From assembly GCA_002099365.1 (NCBI GenBank), contig MSED01000009.1:930001-994000 (forward strand): a stretch of DNA of 64,000 nucleotides, written 5' to 3'. The first letter of the stretch is position 1; each line of letters starts with the position of its first letter. Both the position numbers and the translations under genes were made by a program. Source of the stretch: Phialophora verrucosa (Eukaryota > Ascomycota > Eurotiomycetes > Chaetothyriales > Herpotrichiellaceae). Below are positions 54,430 through 64,000 of the stretch, in pieces. The notes beneath the pieces were generated by a model. That model was not told where the DNA came from and did not search any database. It saw nothing but the letters and a program-made list of their open reading frames with translations.

Positions 54430-57400
54430 GTACGAGTGGATTTACGTACATCAGCCTAGACTTGTCGTGCCCAACCCGCAAAAAGTTGCCCGCTCACTTT
54501 CCAGCTGATTGATTGATTGATGGATGATGACGCCCGTTCCCCGTTCGGTTCGGCGACCTCGTTAACGAAAGCAAAAAGGGGGTGGAATAAAGTTTCGCAA
54601 CGGCCAGCCTTTTCGAACCCACAGTGACAGACCATCAAGGGAAGTCTCGGTGAAGCACGACGTCCGACGTCCAATCGCCTCCAGCGGACACCATCTGGAT
54701 GTCGTAATCGACGATCTTGACGCATCAGGAAATTGTGGCTTGCCTTGTCGTGCCTTGCCCGGAAGTGTACTTTGAGTTGTTGCCCGTTCGGCTTTCGGAT
54801 GCGCTCGTTGATGGACGGACAGGACAGAATAGGGAAATGGCTCGTCGAGCGCGTTAGCCTGGGGCCTCGCGGTGGGTGGGTGCGATGGGTGCTGGAGTGA
54901 CCATAGCACAGTCCATAGGTACTCGTACTCGTACACAGTAAGTGATTGGATGCTTGTGCTGTCTCGTTTGTTCGGTGGTCTGTCACTGTAGGTCTGTGGT
55001 TGGGTCGATTTTGGGTTGGGGGTAGAGGCCAAATCCTGGGCAAGGAGCACACAGACTGGGGGACACACAGGACGGAGCCAGTACGAGTACTACTGTACCT
55101 GATATGGAAGTACAGTACAGGTTTCTTTCCCTCTACAGCGGGCGCCGGCGCAGAAAGTGCGTCCCATGAATGTCACTCCAGGTCAGGGGCCAATGATATG
55201 ACTGCCAGGGATAGCGGAGGAGGTGGTCGTCAGGCATCGTTGGTACTCGACATGTTGTGAGTGCAGCAGCGTGTACATCAGACGCTGGCTCTGCAGTGCA
55301 GTGCTGTGCGATTGATGGGGTGGTCGCTTCAGGGGCGTATGGATACTATGAGGACCACAGTACTCGTATGCATCTGGAAAGCAAGGAAGAGCTTCCTGGC
55401 TGGTCGGTCACTGGCCGTGTTGGACAACTGGTGATGATCCTTTCTCCAGCTCTCATTCAGGCACAGGCTGTCTAATGTGTACGAGTACAAGCTACATGCC
55501 AGCACAGCAGAGTCCTCATCGGCAGGTACCACACGCGGCTGTACAGAGTACTCGTTCTATATACAGGGTCATCCATCGCATCGCATCGCAAGGATGCTGG
55601 AGACTTTAGATCTCGACTGGCTAACGCAGTCATGGGAATTCTGAATCTCGGATAACGAGCATGAAGTTGTTGAGCTGATTTTCGGATCTGGGGAAGGACA
55701 GAGTACAGAGAAGGTGACACAGCAGGGTATGTACCTAACCTTATGTGTGGTGTCTTTCCGCGGCATGGTTGAGAAGATAATCAATGAATATTGATAACCC
55801 GGAATGTCATGTTATTTTACGATCTGTTGTGTTCGGATGCGACGCGACGCGACGCGCGGGGCGAGGAGAGACTATGCAGCATGCAAAGTGGTCGTTGTTT
55901 TCGATGGCCAAGGGTCACTCTCCAATGTACTTTGTAGGCAACTCCGGACATCGATGAATTCGACAGGGGTGATAAAGTGGTGTGCACAGTACACCCACAG
56001 TAGAACCTTCACCGAACTCTTCGCTCGCTCGTGGGAAGTTCGTCAGTGCGACCACAGATCTTCAAAAAACATTGGACATTCCGTTATTCCATGGCTGGAG
56101 CTATTGCCGTTGTCCTCAAGCTCGAGAGCCAGACCGAGACTCCCAGTATAGAAAACTCACGTGAGGCTCAGCCCTAGAGCGAAAAGGTACTGCCCACAGC
56201 CTCAGCCCTGGCCGGAGATTGAGTTCACGAAGAGCAGGGACAGTGCTGTACCCTTTTCCGTGCGTGGACGTTGGACGGTGCACGATGACTTAGGTCTGGA
56301 TTACAGTAGCGTGAAGGAGCCGAGATCGCCAGCCAGGGGTATCCTGGTATTTTGAGGAATGTGGTTGCACTCTCCACGATGGTGGAAAGGAGAGTCGTCC
56401 AAAGCATTGTTGCAGTAGGAGAAAGGCGATGCACACATCCAGAGATGACCGACTTCGAGGCTTGATCACAAATAAGTACGAGTATAGTAGCGAGAATTGG
56501 CCTACGGAGTGCGAACAAAAGTCACCATGTACTTGTCCTGTACGTCACGGCCGTTGGGGGGGAAGAGTTGCTTTCCAGGATCCGACAGCTCCAGATTCCT
56601 AGTGAAGGTGCTGGGGTTTTTCAACGGTCATGTACTCGTAGTGTAAGTACCTCGATCCGAACGAATCGGCTTGTGCATGAATTCGTAACATCGTGAGGAC
56701 AGCCCTGTTGGCGCCTGGGATGATCTCCCCTAAGGATTCTCGCAGATTGCCGGGCCAGGCGAACCGGTGTAGGAGGAGGCGAGTCGGCGAGGACTCTTGC
56801 TGGGAGTCTGGCGGGCGCACGGTTGACTGTGGCCACGAGATGGTCCGAGAGCAGGGGCCAGTGCGCCCGTTAGTTAAGGCCGGGGTCGAAATAAGGTCCG
56901 AAGTTGGAATGCTGGACGGTGCGGGGGGCTTGCGACTACTCGTAAGTGACGGTGCCCCGGTGCCGAATGTCAGCACGAGATCAAAGGTCTCACGCTGGTA
57001 CCAGCCTCTCGACTGCTTGGTACGTACTTGTACTTAGAGTACTCGGTAGACAAGCTTCAATCTTTGCAAGGCTCGCCGCAAAGTCCAAGCGTGGCTTAAT
57101 TTAGTACTCCTTGTATACCCTCACCTGGTGGCCCCGGTACTCGACCTCCGTCCCTATGGATCATGGGGATGAGTAGCCAGAGTTTCCCAGCAAGATTAAC
57201 GCTAAGCAGGGCCTTGGAACACGATCGGCACGCGTGACGAGATTAACTTGGGCTCCGAGGCACAACGTACTTCGCATGTCCACCGTGAGCTGTCAATGCC
57301 TGGTGTGCATGTGCATGCACTATGCATAAATGAGTAACCAGGGTTCTCACTCCTGGTCCTGGTCGACTCGCGAGTTGATGCGTGTACGTCAACCACTTTG

Positions 57401-57480
57401 GTCTGTTCGTTTGTTGGCAAGCTCGCCTGGATTCAGTGCCCATTCACCGTGGCTTTCGAGCAGCTTCAGTGTACGAGTAC
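54430..57480. promoter_or_regulatory. Cluster of GTACGAGTAC/GTACTCGTAC elements
   Basis: Exact 10-mers at 54919 and 54925 (overlapping), 55081, 55479 and 57471; 8-9 base matches at 54430, 55360, 55548, 56476 and 56632. The element is two GTAC half-sites with GA (or TC) between them. A role as binding site is an inference. Confidence 0.5.
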
Positions 57481-59510
57481 ATAGAAGAAAAGATATGTTG
57501 AAGTATTGCAGAAGTAGAGTCAGCATTCGATTATTGTTGCATGACCTTCCAGCGCAGGGAAATGAAAGGGAGGTAAAAGTGAAGTAATCTGCATGGATGC
57601 CCGACGGGAACTGCTAGCGGCGAGCTGCCTCCTGTCCGCCTCACTCGGAGCCGACTATTGTGGCCATTTATTTTACTTGCTGTGACTCTTCATGGAGTGT
57701 GATCTGACCGGCCATACAGAGCACAGTGTTAGAATAATTACACCGTTACGGCGTCGATCAAGTCTTCCAAAGTCTGTCATCGAAGGATTCTTCGCCAATG
57801 GCCGTTGGTAAAAGTCCCTTCGGTTTCGAGTAGTGGGAAGGGACGACATAACTGGTCGCAACTGGTTTCAAATCCCGACTCATTAGTGGTTCTGGGATCC
57901 ATAGTCGATCTTTGGGCGATCTTGTTTCGTATACGAAGATCGTCGGATGGGAAAGCCTCTGATATCCGAAGAAAACACAAGCGAGGTTGTCGAGGGGATT
58001 TGACTGCCTACTCGGTACCTAGGACTCACACGGGTCGGCTGCGTGAAGCGAGCACATCACGTACTCTGTCCTTGCCAGTACAAAATTCAAGAAGATCTGC
58101 GTAGGGGACACAGACCACTCGTATGTTTTGTTGATCAATGGCCATCAACTCGTGGAAGTTGCAGGTACGACGCATGCAAAGGGATCATCTGCCGCTGATG
58201 ACAGTGCAGATCAAACTCGTGAACCATGCCTAGATGTATCCGACGAAACTCAGGAGGTTTCCATCCCGTCGTCGTGTTTGGTTATGACGATCACGACACC
58301 TCAGCTGAGTTGAGTTGAGTGTGGAGTCGCTTTCCTGCCCTGCAACATCACATTTGGGTTTCCAGGGCGGAGAACCGGCGACGTTGCCGTACATGGTGTG
58401 TGCAAAGCAGGACACATAGTGATTGAGAAAGCCGCATTGGGATATGGGCCTTCCTGGTGCAATGGAGCAACAATACGCAATACGTGGGGACAGCGATAGG
58501 TCAGCAGTGAGATGAATCGCGCGAAATAGAGGGCCCTCAGGAGAGGATTGCAGGCTGCTGTCCCCAGCAGAGACATTCGCCCTTGGGTCCCGCCCACAGA
58601 TCGACCAACGGTCCGATAGGCCATGTCCCACCTCCCCTCGTACGGACGACTCTCGAGAGTTTGCACGAGTCCCGTGCCCAATCCCGAAAGCCTTCGAGGG
58701 GAGGGGCCTTACTGCATCGACGCTTTTCGCACGGACTCCAGAGACTCAGCTCGACTGTGTCCTGCTGCTCTGCCCTGTGGAGACACTCTTCCAGCTCGAT
58801 GAACGCCTGCTCTCCGGCCCAGCGTCCGTGAACATCGCCAGCAGCAATAGTGGGCAAGAAGCGAAATGGCCAAAGCACCCATTACTCAGGGTGCCCGCTG
58901 CCGAAATGCCAGAACGGCTTAAGTAAAGCTCAACGCTCAGAACGATGGGGCTCACGTCCGTCTATTTGCCCGCTACGGGGACCAACTACTGAAGCCCGAT
59001 CGGCGACCCGTAATGCGTACGGGCCTGTGCCTTGGTGGGTCGGCCGTGGTGGTGGTGGTGTTGGTACTGGCTTGCCTTGTTCAAGAGGGGGCAAGCGCTC
59101 AAGCGTTCGCGCGATGTTTGATCTTCGCCTAGCCTGAACCCTGTCAAAAGACTCTCGCTTCAATGCCTGCTAGACCAAGAGATTCGTGCGCCGTAGCGCC
59201 GCTTGGCGATCTGTCGATTTCCTTGCCCTGGGGGCCCGTTTAGTGAAACCATCCCTGGTCTGCCGTGTGATTGGTCGTCAAACCTCGTCGTCCTGCTTGT
59301 CGAACCGCGATTATTACCTGGTAGTGCTGGGGAATCATGCAGCTCCAAGCCCAATCTGGCGATGGGACGGTACACAGGAGCGAATACTGGCATGAATGGG
59401 CCTCAAGTCGCGACCACAATCATCTTGTATGGAGATCTCAGCGCTACCTCTGTATTGAGACTGGATTCGCTCCAGTACAGTAAGCTTGATGGTTGAATGT
59501 TGCAACCTTA

Positions 59511-59529
59511 GAGAGAGAGAGAGAGAGAG
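59511..59529. repeat. (GA)n microsatellite
   Basis: An uninterrupted GA run of 19 bases, about 480 bases beyond the 3' end of the flbD coding region. Confidence 0.9.
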
Positions 59530-60011
59530 CAAATGCCAGGGAGAGGTCAAGGTCAAGGTCGTGAAAGAGATAGTCATTTTCATGTAATGTTGTAGTGCCC
59601 TCATCGTACCTCCGTGTCAAATTTGCCAGTCCACCCAGCGCTGCACCTCCCAGACGTCGTTATTAGATAGTCAATAGACAGTTTTACCCACCAGAGGAAC
59701 ACCATCAATCCCAACCCAGCGAGGCTTTCCCGTACACAACCAAGATCCTCCCTCGACGCACAACACCTTTTAGTACACTGGAGCATTTTTTTCAGGCGAG
59801 TAGACTCTGATGGGGTGAGTCCTCGCCGCCTGCTCATCCTTGGGTATCGTAAAACCGCTTAGCATAATCAACAGCGCACACCACCAGTTGGAGTTGCGGG
59901 ATAATGATACAAGTCGTTGTCAAAAACGAAGATGAAGCTCAGATAGTCCCGTTTGGGGCCAGTCATCTGCTGGCGTGTCCAAGACTTCGTGCGCCTCTGA
60001 GACGCAATTCC

Positions 60012-61214
60012 TTAGTCCAACAGCCTCGAGACCGTCATTCGAGAGTCCCTCTGTTGCGGTGAGGTTGCCCTCTCGTTGGTGCTGCCTGCACTCCTGTTGA
60101 AGGTCTCCCGTCCGAAGTGACGGATCGTAGGTTCTGGAAATAACGGTGGGCGCGGCAAATGCGTGAGAAGCGGAGCCTTCTCAAATGAAGTCTCGTGATC
60201 CCCGACTGAGCGATATGTGCGCAAGTCATCTTCACTTCGCCGGACCCTGCTGCCAATAATGCCATGATCTGAACAGTTGCCTGTGCTCTCTCTGCGATGC
60301 ATCTCCGGCCAGATATCCATCGATGGTACTTTGGTCGCAGTCATTCCCGTTCGAGGAGAGGGGACCGTCTTGGGAGAAATAGAACAGTTAGACTGACTGT
60401 CCGAGATCAGGGAGGGTTCTTGCTGGTGAGATGACGTCTGTGACGCCTCAGTGGCCGCGGGCGAAGGTGCGGGAGGGTCGAGGAAATTTAACGGAGCCAG
60501 CTGATATTCCGATCGAATGTATGGCCAGCTATGAATCCGCTGGAGAAGATCACCTTCTGGACTGAGAAGCGAGGAAGTAGTCGAATCGGGACGTGTGCTG
60601 GTGGTGTGTTGTCCATGTTGAGGGTATGATAGAGGCCTGTGCTCAGTATGAGTCTGGGGCCCATCAGTCTGCCGCTGCAGTGGCGCACTGTATCGATGAT
60701 GTTCTTCGAAGCTGCTGGAAGCACTCGTCTCGTGTCTATGAGAAATTGGTGGACCAGAATATATTTCTGCCCCCCGTTGCTCCCGCACATACAATGGCTG
60801 GTTGATTGACAGTGGATGAGCGGCCGCAGGAATGGGTTGCGTCCGGTATCCCACAGGCTTTGACGCCACTCCCTGCGGGACGGTGCCTCTCTTCCTCCGG
60901 TTCATGCTGCCGTTCCACCAGTTCTTTACCGCATTGTCGCTGCGATTCCCTAGTCTCCTCGCGATCTCCGCCCATCGCTTGCCCATCTCCTGGACTAGCT
61001 GCTCGATAAGTTCACCTTCCTGGGCGGAAATAGGCTCGTGATTCAGAGACGGCTTGAGGTTCTGGTGGTAGCGCTCTCTGCATTGCTTCGGAGATCGATG
61101 TTGCATGTGTTGAGAGATGCGGACCCAGTTGTTTGGGCCTTGTGTGCGGACAAGATGCAGCAACGCGGCGTCCTCTTCGGGCAACCAGGGCCCGCGTCGG
61201 CTAGACCGAGACAT
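60012..61214 (-). CDS. flbD: FlbD-type Myb transcription factor (R2R3)
   Basis: Single exon, 400 residues from ATG 61214 (MSRSSRRGPW); an in-frame ATG at 61268 adds 18. Repeat 1: RRGPWLPEEDAALL to WVRISQHMQHRSPKQCRERYHQNLKP; repeat 2: ISAQEGELIEQLVQEMGKRWAEIARRLGNRSDNAVKNWWNGSMNRRKR. This matches Aspergillus FlbD, as I recall, closely over the DNA-binding part; FlbD acts in the nucleus in the upstream pathway that starts conidiation. The tail is Ser/Pro/Gln-rich and ends RDSRMTVSRLLD, a conserved C-terminus. No other gene lies within 6 kb downstream or 2.8 kb upstream, so it has large flanks, typical for developmental regulators. Confidence 0.93.
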   Translation of the reverse strand: MSRSSRRGPWLPEEDAALLHLVRTQGPNNWVRISQHMQHRSPKQCRERYHQNLKPSLNHEPISAQEGELIEQLVQEMGKRWAEIARRLGNRSDNAVKNWWNGSMNRRKRGTVPQGVASKPVGYRTQPIPAAAHPLSINQPLYVREQRGAEIYSGPPISHRHETSASSSFEEHHRYSAPLQRQTDGPQTHTEHRPLSYPQHGQHTTSTRPDSTTSSLLSPEGDLLQRIHSWPYIRSEYQLAPLNFLDPPAPSPAATEASQTSSHQQEPSLISDSQSNCSISPKTVPSPRTGMTATKVPSMDIWPEMHRRESTGNCSDHGIIGSRVRRSEDDLRTYRSVGDHETSFEKAPLLTHLPRPPLFPEPTIRHFGRETFNRSAGSTNERATSPQQRDSRMTVSRLLD

Positions 61215-64000
61215 TGTGACACTTGAGGAAATACTCCTCTGGTTGATGGCTGGGCCGAAGTGTTCCAAAGGCGTCCTCCTCGGGGTGGCAACGAGGGAGT
61301 CTAGACAGAAGGTGTGTTAAGAGAGATACCAGAGAACTGCTCAGAGGTGCAGTTCGATATAGTTTGTATGTGGAATCCAATGCAGGGAAATGGCCCGTTC
61401 CTTGCGCTCGGCAAACTTTAGTATTCGTATTAAAGTTGTTGAAGGGAGCCTGAAGAACGGAGTTTTGGAGTCTGACTGTTGCCCACAAGGTGGATGTCGT
61501 GGACAAGATCTCAGAATGGATTCCGAGGCAGATCGTAGCGGGACGCAGCTCTCTGAACAGGTCGATAGCAGCTGAGTTGATCACCGCGAGAGAAGGTGGC
61601 GTTTCAGATATCCAGATATGCAATGTTGATCCCAAGAACGGGTAGAGGCTCTTGTCCATTAACTCTCTGAGTTACACACCCGAGCTGAGAGGGGCCCCAG
61701 AGTGCCAAGATAGTGTCGAGGCGATGAGCGAACAGAAGCAATCGTTGCGGGGCCTGACGACAACGGGAGCTGAATATGCAGTATGGTTGTTCTTCTGGTT
61801 GATGCCCTGGAGGAAGGAAGGGAAGTCGAACAGAGGTTTCAAGGAAAGAGGCGCTGGAAGCACGAGCTAGCGGCGCGCCATGAATGGCCATTGAGGAGCC
61901 ATCGACATCCTTTTTCGGAATGCCGGCCGGTTGTTTGGGGATGGTGGGTGAAGAGCAAAGCCCAAGTCGGATCCACGACGGTTTGTGCCAGCACTCCCTG
62001 GCGTGTCGAGTCCGAAGTCTAACAAATGTCTGAGAGGGTTAAGCTTAGGAGGTGCCGTTCGTCGCCTAAGCCTGCCAGTGCACCTACCAGGGCAAAGTCC
62101 GCATCGAGCCGAATAGGGATGGGAGGAAGTACCAGTCCGAGGACAGAGAGGTTCGAAGCCTGCTCAACGCCGCAGAGTCGAAGGAAGCGCTAGCCCTTCT
62201 GGTGCCTGGACCCGTTTTCTTCGTCTTGTCAGAGCCCAGATGGGGCGAGGTTAATGCGCCGGAAAGGAAATGGAGAGTCTGAGCCTGCCAAAACGCCATA
62301 GCTCCACCCGATCGATCTGGAGCATGGACGTCTTAACTAGCCCATTTGATCACGACTTGACCAGGGCAAGGATAAATTAAGGCCTTGACAAATTCATCCT
62401 CGCAACCTTGGGGGATAGAGTTCGTGATGCACGCCCCAAATCACGAGAGGGTTTCGCATACTGTGTACCTGATCAGTTGCGGCCAGGCCTCGCAAGAATC
62501 TGGTGCGCTGCTGATGATACCATGGCACGCTCCACGCCGATCAGTCGGGTGAAGGCCGCCGACGAGGGAGCAACCGTAGGACAAGACGTGTTACTACCAA
62601 CGGGATATGCCGAAGGTACCGTCGCAGCTGAAAACGGGTGGAGGCAACAGATGTACGGATGCTTCAAGCGAGTCTGTTGAAACCGGACAAATGATCGAGT
62701 GTGCTAGTGCCCGGTCACAGACGAAATCAGCGACTGGGTTGGCAACTATTGTCCGTTGAGATATGGCCAGAGCAACAGTAAGCAAGGGCACAATGATCAA
62801 AGAGCTCGAGATGCCGTGGATTCTGAGTGGTCCGAACCTTGGTCTTCACGTCAAACATCTCGGTCACTAAAATTGCGAGTGCCACGGCTTGCAGCCGGGG
62901 CGTTTTCTGACCGTTGGGGCCCCTGCCGACGCCCTGCACGATTGGGCCAACCCAGCTAGTCGCAGATAGCTTTGGCGAGGGTGGGAGCCAATGGCACACG
63001 CACAACAGGGATCACGATCTGTCCGGATCTGGCGCAGCGACATCAGAGCTACTCTAGGCTGAGACGGTTAGCGGCGACTTCAGACGACGGGGACGACCAT
63101 GCGCCACATTCGTGGAGACAACCCCGAACAGGCGGCGGCGACGGTCCTCATAGGGGAAATACCCTTACAGGTACAGTCTGGCCTGCAAGTCAACAAAAGA
63201 CTCTGGTTCGGGAAGATCACGACTTCGGCCGAGGTCAGTGCCAGATCTGGTTGCATGCAGCAGGCAGTCCAGATCCTTGTACAGCTGTGACACCAGCTTC
63301 GAATCGTCGTGAACGAGCGCTACTGTGTATATACTGTGGAGGCTCTTGGGTCATGGATCTCGATGCAATGGTCATCACATGTCGATATGACGCGCGGGGC
63401 AAGTGACTCAGCCGGAATCATCACCATATTGTTGAGCGTGGTTCCTGACCGGCCCGTCTCATCTCTGTTTCTTGATGGTGATGTTGTACTAAATTGTTCC
63501 ATACTCATGTCTCCGCGCCGAACTGCCTGTTCCTGGTAAACCAACATTGCCGGAGGCGCAGCAATATCTGGCACAGACCTTATGGTGACCTGGCCTTTGT
63601 CTCGATTGTGGAGGCCAGACAGAAGCTGTCGGAACTTCGGTTCGTTCAGCCGACGGGAGGAATGCGAGAGGCATTGTCTCTGAGAGTGGTGGATACTTTG
63701 GTCGACACTGAAGAAGCGCACAGATGAATGCGAGAATCGAGTGACAGGAGCTGGAAAGGGCCGAAGCATTTGTGACGACGCGGGGCCACATGGGCCTGAA
63801 TGCTACAGTACTCGAAACCTGCGAGAAGAATTGTTGCAGCTGGGCATGGCCCCAGCAATGCATGCGTAGTCGACTTTACTGACGCTGATCTGCCCATCCC
63901 TCAGCTCGTTTCGTTCCTCCGGCGCACCTTCCTCCTTCCCGTCACTGTTACTGTGCACGGGCGGCGGGACGCGTTCGGCTGTTTTTCGCCACCAGTCACC
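61215..64000. other. Upstream region of flbD to the window end
   Basis: 2.8 kb. No convincing gene; frames of 60-150 codons on both strands lack domains. Likely holds the flbD promoter and perhaps a long leader with short upstream frames (for example near 61269-61660). Confidence 0.5.

Larger units (their letters stand above)
53585..60011. other. 6.4-kb gene-poor region with repeats and motif cluster
   Basis: No supportable protein gene. The longest frame (54456-55052, minus, 198 codons) looks like a chance frame: His/Pro/Arg/Thr-rich with no domain and overlapped by other frames. Holds the 28-bp repeat at 53959-54030, a cluster of GTACGAGTAC elements at 54430-57480, GACGC and GCATC short repeats near 55570 and 55840, and a GA run at 59511-59529. 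Could hold non-coding RNAs and the 3' flank of flbD. Confidence 0.6.

Noticed and set aside
54456..55052. 198-codon open frame on the minus strand
   Set aside because: No domain, odd composition and overlapped by another long frame; looks like chance.
57855..57880. tRNA B-box-like GGTTTCAAATCCC
   Set aside because: No cloverleaf can be drawn around it.
1..64000. CRISPR arrays, insertion sequences, retroelements
   Set aside because: No regularly spaced repeats, no transposase or reverse transcriptase motifs in any frame.

Overview
The window is nuclear DNA from a filamentous ascomycete (Pezizomycotina). Genes are split by short 43-150 nt GT-AG introns. One intron is a GC-AG intron. There is a dispersed, Neurospora-like 5S rRNA gene, and there are orthologues of fungal regulators (a FlbD-type Myb protein and a Zn2Cys6 factor). 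A Eurotiomycete, possibly a black-yeast relative, would fit the gene content, but that is only an inference. I saw no prokaryotic, viral or transposon genes.

Region 1 (1-6.5 kb): a tandem array of four DUF7918 paralogues on the + strand. Copy 1 is cut by the window edge, copy 2 is a pseudogene, and copies 3 and 4 look intact. A 5S rRNA gene lies between copies 3 and 4. The intact copies share intron positions and phases and end in a basic patch followed by an acidic-hydrophobic motif that resembles a SUMO-interacting motif.

Region 2 (6.6-14.5 kb): a DUF3984-type protein, mitochondrial ornithine carbamoyltransferase (argB), a divergent homocysteine S-methyltransferase, a zinc alcohol dehydrogenase and a Baeyer-Villiger-type flavin monooxygenase. 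A perfect TGAGTCA (Gcn4/CpcA-type) site lies between the two amino-acid genes.

Region 3 (15-38 kb): an accessory metabolic stretch. It holds a sugar MFS transporter, a phytanoyl-CoA-dioxygenase-like protein, an amino-acid/GABA permease, a Zn2Cys6 factor, two hypothetical genes, a DUF3712/Tag1-like vacuolar protein, a CmcJ/GA4-desaturase-like protein, a GIT1-like transporter and an isopenicillin-N-synthase-like dioxygenase. There is no PKS, NRPS or terpene synthase, so it looks like uptake and catabolism or tailoring, not a classical biosynthetic cluster. The 3' ends of the sugar transporter and of the Zn2Cys6 gene have each been tandemly duplicated.

Region 4 (38.9-53.6 kb): mostly housekeeping genes. 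These are a GNAT acetyltransferase, DNA primase large subunit, mitochondrial adenylate kinase (GTP:AMP type), a giant single-exon O-GlcNAc transferase and a secreted alpha-carbonic anhydrase.

Region 5 (53.6-64 kb): a 6.4 kb stretch without convincing genes. It carries a 28-bp tandem repeat and a dense cluster of a GTACGAGTAC element. FlbD (- strand) follows, and then 2.8 kb with no recognisable gene up to the window end.
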